Part shown: positions 1 to 10,233 of the stretch, piece by piece
Numbering within the stretch: position 1 is the stretch's first letter
Layout: the number at the start of each line of letters is the position of its first letter
Assembly (NCBI RefSeq): GCF_026341515.1
Contig: NZ_JAPEOK010000001.1
Coordinates: forward strand, 1,984,001 to 2,048,000
Origin: Streptomyces sp. NBC_00878
Lineage (GTDB): Bacteria; Actinomycetota; Actinomycetes; Streptomycetales; Streptomycetaceae
Direction of reading: 5' to 3'
DNA: 64,000 bases
Made by a program: the position numbers and the translations under genes
The notes under the pieces: model-generated
Seen by the model: the letters and a program-made list of their open reading frames with translations, nothing else
Databases searched by the model: none
Told to the model about the DNA's origin: nothing

Positions 1-1
1 C

Positions 2-511
2 GAGGCCGGGGCGGTCGAGGCCGTGCTGTCCATCATGGTCGGCGGCGAGCAGGCCGACTTCGACCAGGCCGAGCCGATCTTCGAGGCGCTCGGCAGGACC
101 ATCGTGCTGTGCGGCCCGCACGGCTCCGGTCAGACCGTGAAGGCCGCGAACCAGCTGATCGTCGCCGTGAACATCCAGGCGTGCGCCGAGGCCGTGGTCT
201 TCCTGGAGAAGTCGGGCGTCGATCTGAAGGCGGCCCTCGACGTCCTGAACGGCGGCCTCGCCGGCTCCACGGTCCTGACGCGCAAGAAGGACAACTTCCT
301 CAGTCGCGACTTCAAGCCGGGCTTCCGGATCGACCTGCACCACAAGGACATGGGCATCGTCACGGACGCCGCCCGCAACGTCGGCGCCGCGCTGCCCGTC
401 GGCGCCGTGGTCGCCCAGCTCGTCGCCTCACTGCGGACCCAGGGTGACGGCGGCCTCGACCACTCCGCCCTGCTGCGCGCGGTCGAGCGCCTCTCCGGCG
501 CGCGGGTCTGA
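2..511 (+). CDS. glxR: 2-hydroxy-3-oxopropionate (tartronate semialdehyde) reductase, C-terminal part
   Basis: This is the C-terminal 169 residues of a beta-hydroxyacid dehydrogenase; the Rossmann half lies left of the window. The visible part is the all-helical domain, with the conserved GSGQTVKAANQ segment (catalytic Lys and Asn of the 3-hydroxyisobutyrate dehydrogenase family) and the KDMGIV segment near the end. The family reduces tartronate semialdehyde to D-glycerate with NAD(P)H. The assignment to GlxR rather than another family member rests on the facing glyoxylate carboligase gene about 1.2 kb away, which makes its substrate. The frame is open to the window edge and ends in TGA. Confidence 0.85.
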   Translation, partial: EAGAVEAVLSIMVGGEQADFDQAEPIFEALGRTIVLCGPHGSGQTVKAANQLIVAVNIQACAEAVVFLEKSGVDLKAALDVLNGGLAGSTVLTRKKDNFLSRDFKPGFRIDLHHKDMGIVTDAARNVGAALPVGAVVAQLVASLRTQGDGGLDHSALLRAVERLSGARV

Positions 512-932
512 CACCCCGGCACCCACCAGACCCCACACAGACCTCCGGGCGGCGCCACCGCTGACACCTGTCCTGTCGCGCCCAAGCGGTAGCGCCGCCC
601 GGAACTCGCCCGTGAAGCCCGTGGACCCGGATGAGAGGTCGCCCGCGGGTGGCGCGGGTCGGCCGAGGACCGCGGCGGTACGTGAGCCAGTGCGGTGGTG
701 AAGGTCCCGGAGCCCCTTTCTCGACCTGCGGGAAGGGCGGCCCCGGCCCGTCACGGCCGCCGCGGTCCCGGCCGAAACCATGAGAAACCATGAGAAGCCA
801 TGAGTGAGACGGCGAAGAGCGCCGGGTAGGGACGACGGACGGTCAGTCCCGTATCCGGTGCTCTTCGTCGTCTCCGCGTATCCCCGCCGCCTTCGGGGTG
901 CGGATTCCGCGGCCGCGCAGCAGCCTGGACCC
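512..932. other. Intergenic stretch, no gene seen
   Basis: About 420 bases between the reductase and the next small gene. Frames on both strands have no convincing ribosome binding site or recognisable product. A short repeat, ATGAGAAACC/ATGAGAAGCC, lies near 779-802. I see no clear terminator or promoter. Confidence 0.4.
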
Positions 933-1160
933 ATGGACTCCCCCAGCATCGTCGTGCACCCTCCGGCGCTGGACGGCTCGCGCCGGGTCACCTCGGGCAG
1001 CGAAACCCTCGGCATCGCGTACCACCTCGATGACGTCGTCGAGATCCTGCGCCTCGCGGACCTCGACGAGATCGAGGTGGAGGAGCACGACATCATCGAC
1101 TGGCAGGGCGGCGGTCCCGACGACTGGCCCGGCTTGTCGGAGCACCACTCGGCCGAATGA
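933..1160 (+). CDS. Small conserved Streptomyces hypothetical protein (75 aa)
   Basis: A 75-residue acidic protein starting MDSPSIVVHPP. It has the layout of a small family I recall from Streptomyces genomes: an N-terminal VVHPP segment, a short 'LGIAYHLDDVVEILR' stretch, and a tryptophan-containing end (IIDWQGGGPDDW). I know no function. The ATG at 933 is chosen because the recognisable sequence begins there; the longer frame upstream is low-complexity. There is no signal peptide or membrane segment. It stands alone between the glyoxylate genes. Confidence 0.65.
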   Translation: MDSPSIVVHPPALDGSRRVTSGSETLGIAYHLDDVVEILRLADLDEIEVEEHDIIDWQGGGPDDWPGLSEHHSAE

Positions 1161-1397
1161 GGCGGCGCGAATCCGAGCGCGGCCGGGCGGGGGCGGGCGG
1201 GGCGGCGCGAATCCGATACGTACGTACGCGTGCGTACGCCGGCTACGGAACCCTCAAATCAACCTCTGAACATGGCCCCGGGGGCTTCAACTCCCCGTGC
1301 TTCAGGGCACATTCTCAGCACATGGGGCCCGCCGGCACGGGGGCGGCGGGCCTCATACGAAGGACAGCGGGCTTGGCCGGAATCGGAGGTGAGACGC

Positions 1398-1592
1398 ATG
1401 AGCAGAATAATGACGACGCTTCGGCAAGAGCAGTTCGCTGTGCTGTCGCTGCTCCGGGGCGTCGCCCATTCCGGCGGGTCCGGCCGGTCCGGCACGGCAC
1501 GGCAGACGTCGGGGGCGTCCGAAGCACGGGGGAAGCACGGGGGCGGGAGCGGCCGGTTCGGTTCGGGAGGCGGCGGGGGCTGCTCGAACTGA
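1398..1592 (+). CDS. Small Gly/Ser-rich peptide (64 aa), unknown function
   Basis: A 64-residue open frame preceded by a near-perfect ribosome binding site (GGAGGTGAG, 5-7 bases before ATG) and followed within 10 bases by a strong hairpin terminator, so it looks like a self-contained small transcription unit. The N-terminal third (MSRIMTTLRQEQFAVLSLLR) is helix-like. The rest is a glycine-, serine- and arginine-rich tail ending in five glycines, Cys, Ser, Asn. No maturation enzyme sits next to it. It could be a small regulatory or secreted peptide or a RiPP-like precursor; I do not recognise the family. Confidence 0.5.
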   Translation: MSRIMTTLRQEQFAVLSLLRGVAHSGGSGRSGTARQTSGASEARGKHGGGSGRFGSGGGGGCSN

Positions 1593-1601
1593 AGACGCCG
1601 C

Positions 1602-1637
1602 GAGGCCCCCGCCCTGGATGGTCAGGACGGGGGCCTC
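1602..1637 (+). terminator. Rho-independent-like hairpin after the small peptide gene
   Basis: Perfect 9-bp arms GAGGCCCCC / GGGGGCCTC flank a loop that can pair further (CCTG/CAGG). It lies 9 bases after the stop of the 64-residue peptide and before the convergent glyoxylate carboligase gene, so it probably serves both. Confidence 0.7.
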
Positions 1638-1643
1638 GGCCCT

Positions 1644-1721
1644 GGCCGGTCAGCCGGTCAGCCGGTCAGTTGATCACTCGGCCAGTTGGCGACTTGGTCA
1701 GTTGGTGACTTGGTCAGTTGG

Positions 1722-1722
<1 letters not shown>
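1644..1722. repeat. Short tandem repeats between convergent genes
   Basis: GGTCAGCC-type 8-bp units are repeated three times from about 1644. They are followed by 2.5 copies of the 16-bp unit CAGTTGGYGACTTGGT at 1683-1722, ending at the stop of the carboligase gene. Probably replication slippage; no function seen. Confidence 0.7.
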
Positions 1723-3506
<1,784 letters not shown>

Positions 3507-3568
3507 TGCGTACTCCTGCTTCGGCCGTCGGATTCGGGCTCCCGTCGCGCCCCGCGGCGAGCTTCAAA

Positions 3569-3604
3569 TTCCGCATGATGGAAACTAACTTCTACTATCT
3601 GGAA
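3569..3604. promoter_or_regulatory. Paired dyad, putative operator upstream of gcl
   Basis: Two related elements, TTCCGCATGATGGAA (3569-3583) and TTCTACTATCTGGAA (3590-3604), share the pattern TTCY-N7-GGAA. Their centres are 21 bp apart, two helical turns, on one face of DNA. They lie in the only A/T-rich stretch upstream of gcl. A dimer-of-dimers repressor of the IclR or GntR type would fit, but the regulator is not in the window. Confidence 0.45.
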
Positions 3605-3645
3605 GCAATGTAAGTGGGGGGTCAGGAGGCGTCAAGGGCCGGAGG

Positions 3646-3697
3646 GCGGTCGACGGGCGGTCGACGGGCGGTGGGCGGTCGACGGGCGGTGGGCAGG
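3646..3697. repeat. Tandem repeat of GGCGGTCGACG-type units
   Basis: Four imperfect copies of an 11-13 bp unit (GGCGGTCGACG with or without an extra GTGGGC) lie in the 360-base gap between gcl and the zinc-ribbon gene. I see no gene in this gap. Confidence 0.65.
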
Positions 3698-3865
3698 CGG
3701 CCGGCGCCCGGTCGGCAGACACGGGAATCACGGAACGTCGGATCGTTTCGCTGCCGGAGGAAGGGGTTCCGGAGGACGATGGAGGAACTGTCCCGCTGTG
3801 GCGTTGTCGCAACGTCGCGTCATGGCGCTATGGCGTTGTGGTGTCGCGGTGTTCTGGAGAGGGTC

Positions 3866-4756
3866 ATGGCCGAGAGCGTGCCGGTGAGGTGTCCGGCCTG
3901 TCGGCGCAAGCATGTCTATGCGGCGCCGTCGTACCCATGCGTGTGCGGTGCGCCGGTCGCACCCGACCTCGACCGGAGTGCGCTCCCGGAGCCCGTCACG
4001 CACCACACATGGGACGAGGGCTGGGTGACAATCCGCTGCGAGGCCTGCGGCCGGGCGGACCACTGGCCCCGGCCGGAGCTGGGGTGCCCCTGCGGGGTGG
4101 TGTTACGGGTGCCGGTGACGGAACCCGGAGCGGACACCGCAGACGACGAACCGCATTCCTCCGGCGCGGGCACCGGCACCTACACCGGCGAGGAACCACA
4201 AGGTTCGCGCGAGGGCTCGCATCAAGGCGAGCACGAGGGCTCACGTGGGGGCTCGCACGCCGGCTCCCATGAGGGTGAGGGCTCAAGCGAACACTCCGAC
4301 CGCCCGTCCCGGAAGCCCCGGGCCGACCGTCTCCCGGCCGCCGCCATCCCCCTCCCCCGTACCGCCCCGTCTCCCCGCCCCGCGTTCCAGCCGGTGATCA
4401 TCCGCACGGCCCGGGACGCCGTGACCGCCGCCGCGCTGTATCTGCGCTGGCTCGGGTACCGGGACATCCGGCGCGCCGACCAGCGGCCGCCCTCCGGGAT
4501 AGGCCTGGCGGCCCGCGGGATCGTGGCCCAGGTCGACCCGACCGTGCGACCGACTTCGCTGCGGGACGTGGAGTGCCTGTGGCTGACGGCGATGACGGAG
4601 TCGGCGGGCTGCGTCTACTTCTCGCTGGCCGGCTACGAGGATGACGCCCGCGTCTGCGCCGACTCCCTCGGCATCCCCCTGTTCGTACTGGACCTCACCG
4701 GCACCCCGCAACCGGTGAACAGCCTCGCCGACGACCTGATAGCCACGGGCGCCTGA
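3866..4756 (+). CDS. Zinc-ribbon protein with C-terminal Mrr/restriction-endonuclease-like domain
   Basis: A 296-residue protein with two N-terminal zinc ribbons (Cys9/12/25/27 and Cys58/61/74/76). A low-complexity Gly/Ser/Glu/His linker follows (about 105-150, repeated GSHEG-like units). The C-terminal domain (about 175-290) resembles the Mrr-type endonuclease fold (ALYLRWLGYRDIRR ... GIVAQVD ... FVLDLTG). Active members usually read VAQVK at the catalytic strand; here it is VAQVD, so the nuclease centre may be dead. The start at 3866 has GGAGAGGG just upstream. Codon 80 is TTA (4103-4105), so translation should depend on the bldA tRNA. No neighbour clarifies its role. Confidence 0.7.
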   Translation: MAESVPVRCPACRRKHVYAAPSYPCVCGAPVAPDLDRSALPEPVTHHTWDEGWVTIRCEACGRADHWPRPELGCPCGVVLRVPVTEPGADTADDEPHSSGAGTGTYTGEEPQGSREGSHQGEHEGSRGGSHAGSHEGEGSSEHSDRPSRKPRADRLPAAAIPLPRTAPSPRPAFQPVIIRTARDAVTAAALYLRWLGYRDIRRADQRPPSGIGLAARGIVAQVDPTVRPTSLRDVECLWLTAMTESAGCVYFSLAGYEDDARVCADSLGIPLFVLDLTGTPQPVNSLADDLIATGA

Positions 4757-4798
4757 TTACCCCAACTCCGTGCACGACACGACCACATACTTGCCGTC

Positions 4799-5392
4799 AT
4801 GCGCATCCGACCAGCCACTCCCGCCGACCTCCCTCTTCTGCAGGACATCGAACGGGCCGCGGGCGAACCCTTCCGCGCCCTGGGCATGACGGAGATCGCC
4901 GACGACGAGCCGCCCTCGCTCGATCTCCTGGACCGCTTCCGGAGGGCGGGGCACGCCTGGATCGCGGAAGCCGAAGCCGAAGCCGAAGCCGAAGGCGAAG
5001 CCGACAAGGCCGAGGCCAACGAAGCCGACGGCGACGAAGCCGAGCGTGACGACGACACCGCCCGCCCCGTCGCCTACCTGATCGGCGAACCCGTGGACGG
5101 CGCCTTCCACATCGAGCAGGTCTCCGTCCACCCGGACGCCGCGCACCGGGGCGTGGGCCGAACCCTGATCGCTTACGCCGCCGAGCGCGCACGCGGCCAG
5201 GGCCTGACCGGTCTCACCCTGACCACCTTCGCGGAGGTCCCCTGGAACGCGCCCTACTACGAGCGCATCGGCTTCCGCGTCCTGGCCGAGTCCGAACTCA
5301 CCCCGGGCCTGCGGAAGATCCGCGCCACCGAGGCCGAACACGGCCTCGACCGCTGGCCCCGGGTCTGCATGCGCACGGAAAGTTGGACTTGA
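4799..5392 (+). CDS. GNAT-family N-acetyltransferase with acidic insert
   Basis: A 197-residue GNAT fold protein. MRIRPATPADLPLL is the typical first strand and helix. The acetyl-CoA pyrophosphate loop is HRGVGRTLI (about residues 120-128), and the closing strands include YYERIGFRVL. Between the first half and strand beta-4 there is an insert of alternating Ala/Glu and Asp (about residues 57-87) encoded by GCCGAA-like repeats, unusual for the family and probably disordered. The substrate cannot be read from sequence. It starts 42 bases after the zinc-ribbon gene and could be co-transcribed with it. Confidence 0.85.
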   Translation: MRIRPATPADLPLLQDIERAAGEPFRALGMTEIADDEPPSLDLLDRFRRAGHAWIAEAEAEAEAEGEADKAEANEADGDEAERDDDTARPVAYLIGEPVDGAFHIEQVSVHPDAAHRGVGRTLIAYAAERARGQGLTGLTLTTFAEVPWNAPYYERIGFRVLAESELTPGLRKIRATEAEHGLDRWPRVCMRTESWT

Positions 5393-5565
5393 ACAATCAA
5401 GAGATAACTTGCGTCAGCCCACCCATATTCCCATGAAACTCAGTGATGTTCCTCGCCTTGCGGGCGCGCATGACATGAATGTTAAAGTCATCGCACGAGC
5501 TGGCACTGAAGCCCCAGCCCGACCGCACCGCCCCCTCCCGGGGACGCGTCATCGAGGAGATCGTC

Positions 5566-6144
5566 ATGAAGTTCTGGCAGCGCATCGCCCTGGGGACAGC
5601 CCTTACCGCCACCGTCGGCGGCCTGACCGCCGCGGGGGCCACGGCGAACGGCAATCCGTCCGGCAGTCGGGCCGAGGGGCTGGCCGCGGCGGCAGCGTCC
5701 CATTGGAACGAGCCCGCGAAGGTCGCGGCGAACAAGCGAGTGGTGAAGGCGTTCATGCAGGACGTCCTCAACGAGCACAACGGGAGTCACGCCACCCGGT
5801 ACCTGACCAAGGACATGCAGTGGCACGGCGGGACGGTCGGTACCGTGGCCGGCCGGGACAACGTCGCCGGGCTGATGACGACCGTGGTGACCTCGATCCC
5901 CGACCTGCACGCCGAGGTGAAGGACATCTTCGGCCGGGGCGACGAAGTCGTCGTCCGTGTGGTGGTCACCGGTACACAGAAGGGCCCTCTGCTGGGCATA
6001 CCCGCCAGCGGGCGCAAGGTCCGGTGGGACGCGATCGACCTCTACAAGCTGCGCGACGGCAAGATCAGCGAGGAGTGGGCCTCCGAGGACTTCACCGCGT
6101 TCCTCAACGACACCGGCACCTACAAGGCGCCTTGGATTCAGTGA
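5566..6144 (+). CDS. Secreted SnoaL/ester-cyclase-like protein
   Basis: A 192-residue protein with an N-terminal signal peptide (basic KFWQR, hydrophobic core, cleavage probably after about residue 28) followed by a SnoaL-like/NTF2 cone fold. Typical segments are VVKAFMQDVLNEHN near the start, the paired strands around EVVVRVVVTGTQKGPLLGIPASGR, and WASEDFTAFL near the end. Members include polyketide cyclases and many small-molecule-binding proteins of unknown role; export makes a cyclase job unlikely. ATG at 5566 follows GAGGAG. An NTF2-like protein next to a MarR regulator is a common stress or detoxification pairing. Confidence 0.75.
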   Translation: MKFWQRIALGTALTATVGGLTAAGATANGNPSGSRAEGLAAAAASHWNEPAKVAANKRVVKAFMQDVLNEHNGSHATRYLTKDMQWHGGTVGTVAGRDNVAGLMTTVVTSIPDLHAEVKDIFGRGDEVVVRVVVTGTQKGPLLGIPASGRKVRWDAIDLYKLRDGKISEEWASEDFTAFLNDTGTYKAPWIQ

Positions 6145-6237
6145 CCGAAAGCGCCTTGAGTTCAGTGATCCGAGCCGCTCTTGATTCAGTGACATGAACC
6201 CGACACCGGTTGGCGCGCCCGCGCCGACCGGTGTCGC

Positions 6238-6735
6238 TCAGCGTGCAGGCGAGTCGATGCGCTGGAGGATGCGCTCGGCGTCCTGGCCGAGGCGGCGCAG
6301 CCGTTCGGCCGAGAGGTTGTCCACCACCAAGTGACGTACGTGGGCGACATGCGCGGGTGCGGCCGACTCCAGCTTGCGCACCCCGTCGGCCAGCAGGATG
6401 GCGTTGGTGAAGCGCCCGTCCGTGGGATCGGGCTCGCGCCGGACGTAACCCCGGCTCTCCAGCCGCTTGACCAGGTGCGACAGGCGGGAGAGCGAGGAGC
6501 TGAGGCGCTCGGCCAGTTCGCTCATCCGCATCGTCGACTCGGGCGCGTCAGCCAGGATCGCCATGGACATGTACTCGGCCATGCTCAGGTCCGCATCGCG
6601 CTGCAGTTGCGCGTCAAGGGCCCAGGGCAGCCGGGTGAACAGCCCGACCACCGACAACCAGGAACTCAATTCACCCGGGCCGAGCCACAGGTCCGCGTGC
6701 TCATCGGCCGCCCCCGACCGGTCCGTATCGCTCAT
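6238..6735 (-). CDS. MarR-family transcriptional regulator
   Basis: A 165-residue winged-helix regulator. Residues about 35-140 hold the MarR core: dimerisation helix, MSELAERLSSSLSRLSHLVK as the recognition helix region, and the wing VRREPDPTDGRF with the hallmark D-x-R. The family normally represses neighbouring oxidoreductase or efflux genes and is released by phenolic or oxidising ligands. It converges with the SnoaL-like gene. Upstream dyads (GACTAGTC near 6772 and CTTGACTGCTCAAG at 6878) may be its operators. Confidence 0.9.
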   Translation of the reverse strand: MSDTDRSGAADEHADLWLGPGELSSWLSVVGLFTRLPWALDAQLQRDADLSMAEYMSMAILADAPESTMRMSELAERLSSSLSRLSHLVKRLESRGYVRREPDPTDGRFTNAILLADGVRKLESAAPAHVAHVRHLVVDNLSAERLRRLGQDAERILQRIDSPAR

Positions 6736-7240
6736 CGTGGCAGCGTATCAGCCGGATCCGCGCGCCCCAACGACTAGTCACTTCAATAGTCAAGGAGCCG
6801 GTCGGGAAGCATCCCCCGAACTTGGCCGTCAGCCCCGCAAGTTGGGAGCGCAGGATTCCTACGGGACGGGCACGTGACTTGACTGCTCAAGCTAGCCGGG
6901 CGGCAGCGCGTCGTGACGTCGGAGGTCACCGAGGGCGCGACGTGGCAGCGGTTCCGAGAGGCGCACGGGTCGCTGCGCACACCGGCCCCGCTCGTCATGA
7001 ACCCGGCGCCGCGGGCGGACACCCTGGCGGCCTGCGTCACGCCAGCCGCCCCGAGGTCCACCCTCGCTGTCATCACCGGTGTCGCCACCGCCGCGGCCCC
7101 AAAGGTCCGTACCTCTCCACGCGCCCTATGCACGCACGGGCAGCCTGAAATCCCGTATGCCGAATCCCTGTTATTTCCCTCACGGCGCAACCTTCCTAAA
7201 TTCAGGGGGCTCTTTAGCTTAATATTGATCCGAACACGAC
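6736..7240. other. Intergenic region between MarR and LAL regulator genes
   Basis: About 500 bases without a convincing gene. A frame of about 140 codons on the + strand from 6913 has an odd composition and no recognisable product. The last 60 bases are A/T-rich (TCTTTAGCTTAATATTGATC) and probably contain the promoter of the LAL gene. Confidence 0.45.
6878..6891. promoter_or_regulatory. Perfect dyad, putative MarR operator
   Basis: CTTGACTGCTCAAG is a perfect inverted repeat with 5-bp arms (CTTGA/TCAAG) and a 4-base spacer. A related half-site, ATAGTCAAG, lies near 6787 and GACTAGTC near 6772, immediately upstream of the MarR gene. The spacing suits autoregulation by the MarR protein. Confidence 0.35.
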
Positions 7241-10123
7241 ATGAGGGGAGCGGTGCGCGTGCGGCGGGATTTCGAGGAGCCTGTCAGACCCCGTTCCGAG
7301 CAGGTCGTCGGGCGGGACGAGGTGCTCGGACGAGCACGTGAGCAGCTCACCCGAGGCGGCAGCCTTCTCGTGCACGGTCCGCCCGGAATAGGAAAGTCGA
7401 CCGTCCTGCGGGCAATGGCTGCGGAATACGCCGAATCCGCCCGGACTGTGTTGCGTTGTTCCGCGACCGAGTCCGAATCCCATCTCCCGTTCCTCGCCCT
7501 CGTCGATCTGCTGGGCCTGGTCGCCGACGAGGTCGCCGACGCGCTGCCCGCCCCGCAGCAGGCCGCGCTCGAAGCGGCGCTCACCGGCCGCGCCGAATCG
7601 TCCCTGCACCAGGACGGTCTCGCGCTGCGTCTCGCGGTGCTGTCGGTCCTGCGCGCGCTGGCGGCCAAAGGCCCCGTCCTCCTGGTCACCGACGACCTGC
7701 AGTGGCTGGACGCTCCCAGCGCCGAGCTGCTCGGTTTCGCGGCCCGCCGCCTCGGCGGGATGCCGGTGCGGATGCTCGGCGCGGTGCGCACCGGCACCGA
7801 ACCGAAGGAGCAGGAACACGACCCATATCTACGCGCGTATCCGCCGGAGGCACTGGCCCTGCGGCTGACCCCGCTGTCCCGCCCGCAGGTGTCCGAGCTG
7901 TTGATCGCCCGCGGTTACACCGGCCTGCGCCGCTCGACGCTCCGGGACATCCACCACACCAGCGGCGGCAACCCGCTGTTCGCGCTGGAGCTCGCCCGCG
8001 CCCTGGCCGAGAGCCCGACGCCGCCCCGCCCCGGCGAGCCGCTGCCAGTGCCGACCTCGCTGCGGGCCCTCGTCCTCAGCCGCCTGGACCTGCTGTCCGC
8101 CGAGGCCCGGCAGACTTTGCTGGTCGCGAGCGCGGGAGCCCGCCCCACACAGACGCTGCTGGGCGCCGCGGGCCGTACGGACGCGGAGTCGGAGATCGCG
8201 CTCGCGGCCTCGCTCGGCCTGGTGACGGCCCACGCTCCGGACGCCCAGGGCCCGGACGGGCAGGAGGGCGCGGTCCGTTTCGCTCACCCGCTCGTCTCGG
8301 CCGCGCTGTACGCGCAGGCGACGCCACAGGAGCGGCGGGCCGCCCACGCCGCGCTGTCCACGGTGGCCTCCGATCCGATCGAACGGGCCCGCCATCTCGC
8401 ACTGGCCACCACCGGCACCGACGAGCAGGTCGCCGTGCGGCTCTCCGAGGCGGCGGCGCTGGCCCGGGACCGTGGCGCGCCCTCGGTCGCGGCCCAGCTC
8501 GGGCTGCTCGCCGCCCGGCACACCCCGCCGGACAGCCTGCCCGGCGCGGACGAACGGCGGCTGAGGTCCGCCGAGGACGCGCTGACCTCGGGCGAGATCG
8601 ACCTCGCCCGCGAGGTGGCCCGCGACGTCCTGGACCGGGCGACCGACCCGGCGGTCCGGGTACGGGCCTGGATGGTGGTGATCGACTCGGCGGGGCAGGC
8701 GATGGCCGACGTGGAGGCCGTGTTCCCGCAGGCCCTCGCCGACGCGGGCGAGGACCCGCGGCTGCTCTGCCTGGTCCACTACCAACTGGCGTGGCGGGGG
8801 CTGCTCGTGGAGGGCGAGATGGCCAAGGGCCGTGAGGAGGCCGCACAGGCGGCCCGGCTCGCCGCCACCGCCGGCGACCGGAGCACCGAGCTGATGGCCC
8901 TGTCCTTCCAGGCCCAGATGGAGACCCTGATGGGTCACCCCGCGGCCCCGGAGACCCTGGAGAAGGCCCTCGCGGAACCGCAGGTCCTACGGGTGGCCTG
9001 CGATCACAACGGCGCGGGTGCCACCCGGTTCCGCTGGCAGATCATGAGCGACCAGCTCACCGACGCCCGTACGACGATCACCCGGCTCCTCGGCGAGGTA
9101 CGGCGGCGCGGCATGGTCGAGAGCGAGGTGCACTTCCTGCGCGGACTCGCCGAGACCGAACTGCGTTCCGGGCACTGCGCCCGCGCCCTCGACCTCGCCC
9201 ACGAGAGCCTGCGGCTCGCCCGGGACACCGGCATCGGCGAGGCCGCGGGCAACATGTTCACCTCGCTCGCCGAGGCCGCGGGCGGGGATGTACACCGGGC
9301 CCTCGTACTGGCCGACGACGCGGTGCGCCGCGCCGAGGACGACGGCGACCTGATCTACCTCTCGCGCGCCCTGGGTGCGCTGGGCCATGCCCAGCTCGTG
9401 GCAGGCGACGCCGCCGGGACGGTCCAGTCACTGCGCAGGGCACGGGAGTTGGAGCAGGGGCTCGGCATCTTCGACCCCGCGCGGGGCCGTTGGCACGGCG
9501 ACCTCGCCGAGGCGCTCGTCCTGGTCGGCGAACCGGCCGAGGCACAGGACGTCATCACCGCGACACGCGAACACGCGGTACGGCTCCGGCGGGCGAGCGT
9601 CCTCGCCGTACTGGACCGGGCCGAGGCCCTGGTGAAGGCGACGGCCGGTCAATACGAGGCGGCGGCACAGCAGTTGACCTCGGCGCAGGACCGTCTGGCG
9701 CAGCTCGGGTACGGGCTGGAGGAGGCGCGGGCGGCCCTCGCGCTCGCCCGGCTGCGGGCGGAACAGTCGGGGCGGGGCTCGTACGACGAGGCGGCGCGGC
9801 TGTTCCGACGCTGCAAGGCGGTGCCGTGGCTGCGGCAGCTGGAAACGGCCGCCGCCGTGATCACTCCCGCTCCCGCCCCGGCCACGCCTGCCGCGGCGGG
9901 GGCGCCGGAGTCCGTCCTGCCGCACCTCGACCGGCTGGCCTCCACGGAACGCCAGGTCGCGGCGCTCGTCCTGGAGGGCGCCACGAATCGCGAGATCGCC
10001 GGACGCCTGTTCATCAGCGTGAAGACGGTCGAGGCGACGCTCACACGGGTGTACCGAAAACTGGGAATCCGGTCACGGGTCGACATCGTGCGGTTGGCTG
10101 CGGGGCAGCGCCGAGGGGAGTGA
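7241..10123 (+). CDS. LAL-type (large ATP-binding LuxR) transcriptional activator
   Basis: A 960-residue regulator. An AAA/NACHT-like ATPase occupies the N-terminus, with Walker A GPPGIGKST at residues 46-54 and Walker B LLVTDDLQWLD about 100 residues later. A long TPR-like helical region follows, and a LuxR helix-turn-helix ends the protein (about 895-955: TERQVAALVLEGATNREIA then VKTVEATLTRVYRKLGI). LALs are often pathway activators, but this one is 9 kb from the cluster with unrelated genes between, so a direct link is unproven. The start is uncertain: the ATG at 7241 has only a weak ribosome binding site. Confidence 0.92.
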   Translation: MRGAVRVRRDFEEPVRPRSEQVVGRDEVLGRAREQLTRGGSLLVHGPPGIGKSTVLRAMAAEYAESARTVLRCSATESESHLPFLALVDLLGLVADEVADALPAPQQAALEAALTGRAESSLHQDGLALRLAVLSVLRALAAKGPVLLVTDDLQWLDAPSAELLGFAARRLGGMPVRMLGAVRTGTEPKEQEHDPYLRAYPPEALALRLTPLSRPQVSELLIARGYTGLRRSTLRDIHHTSGGNPLFALELARALAESPTPPRPGEPLPVPTSLRALVLSRLDLLSAEARQTLLVASAGARPTQTLLGAAGRTDAESEIALAASLGLVTAHAPDAQGPDGQEGAVRFAHPLVSAALYAQATPQERRAAHAALSTVASDPIERARHLALATTGTDEQVAVRLSEAAALARDRGAPSVAAQLGLLAARHTPPDSLPGADERRLRSAEDALTSGEIDLAREVARDVLDRATDPAVRVRAWMVVIDSAGQAMADVEAVFPQALADAGEDPRLLCLVHYQLAWRGLLVEGEMAKGREEAAQAARLAATAGDRSTELMALSFQAQMETLMGHPAAPETLEKALAEPQVLRVACDHNGAGATRFRWQIMSDQLTDARTTITRLLGEVRRRGMVESEVHFLRGLAETELRSGHCARALDLAHESLRLARDTGIGEAAGNMFTSLAEAAGGDVHRALVLADDAVRRAEDDGDLIYLSRALGALGHAQLVAGDAAGTVQSLRRARELEQGLGIFDPARGRWHGDLAEALVLVGEPAEAQDVITATREHAVRLRRASVLAVLDRAEALVKATAGQYEAAAQQLTSAQDRLAQLGYGLEEARAALALARLRAEQSGRGSYDEAARLFRRCKAVPWLRQLETAAAVITPAPAPATPAAAGAPESVLPHLDRLASTERQVAALVLEGATNREIAGRLFISVKTVEATLTRVYRKLGIRSRVDIVRLAAGQRRGE

Positions 10124-10233
10124 ACTCCCGGTTCCCGCAAGGGGGTTGGGCGGGCTCCGGGTGAGGTGGGCGGTCGGGACCGGGGGTCGGCCAGGGCCGG
10201 GAGGATCAGCCCGGGAGCGGGATCGGGATCGGG

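Noticed and set aside
1157..1708. Frame of about 180 codons overlapping the small Gly-rich peptide
   Set aside because: It runs through the hairpin terminator and tandem repeats and has no good start; the shorter overlapping frame has the strong ribosome binding site.
6913..7341. Plus-strand frame of about 140 codons before the LAL gene
   Set aside because: No ribosome binding site, composition unlike neighbouring genes, and it overlaps the LAL start and likely promoter.
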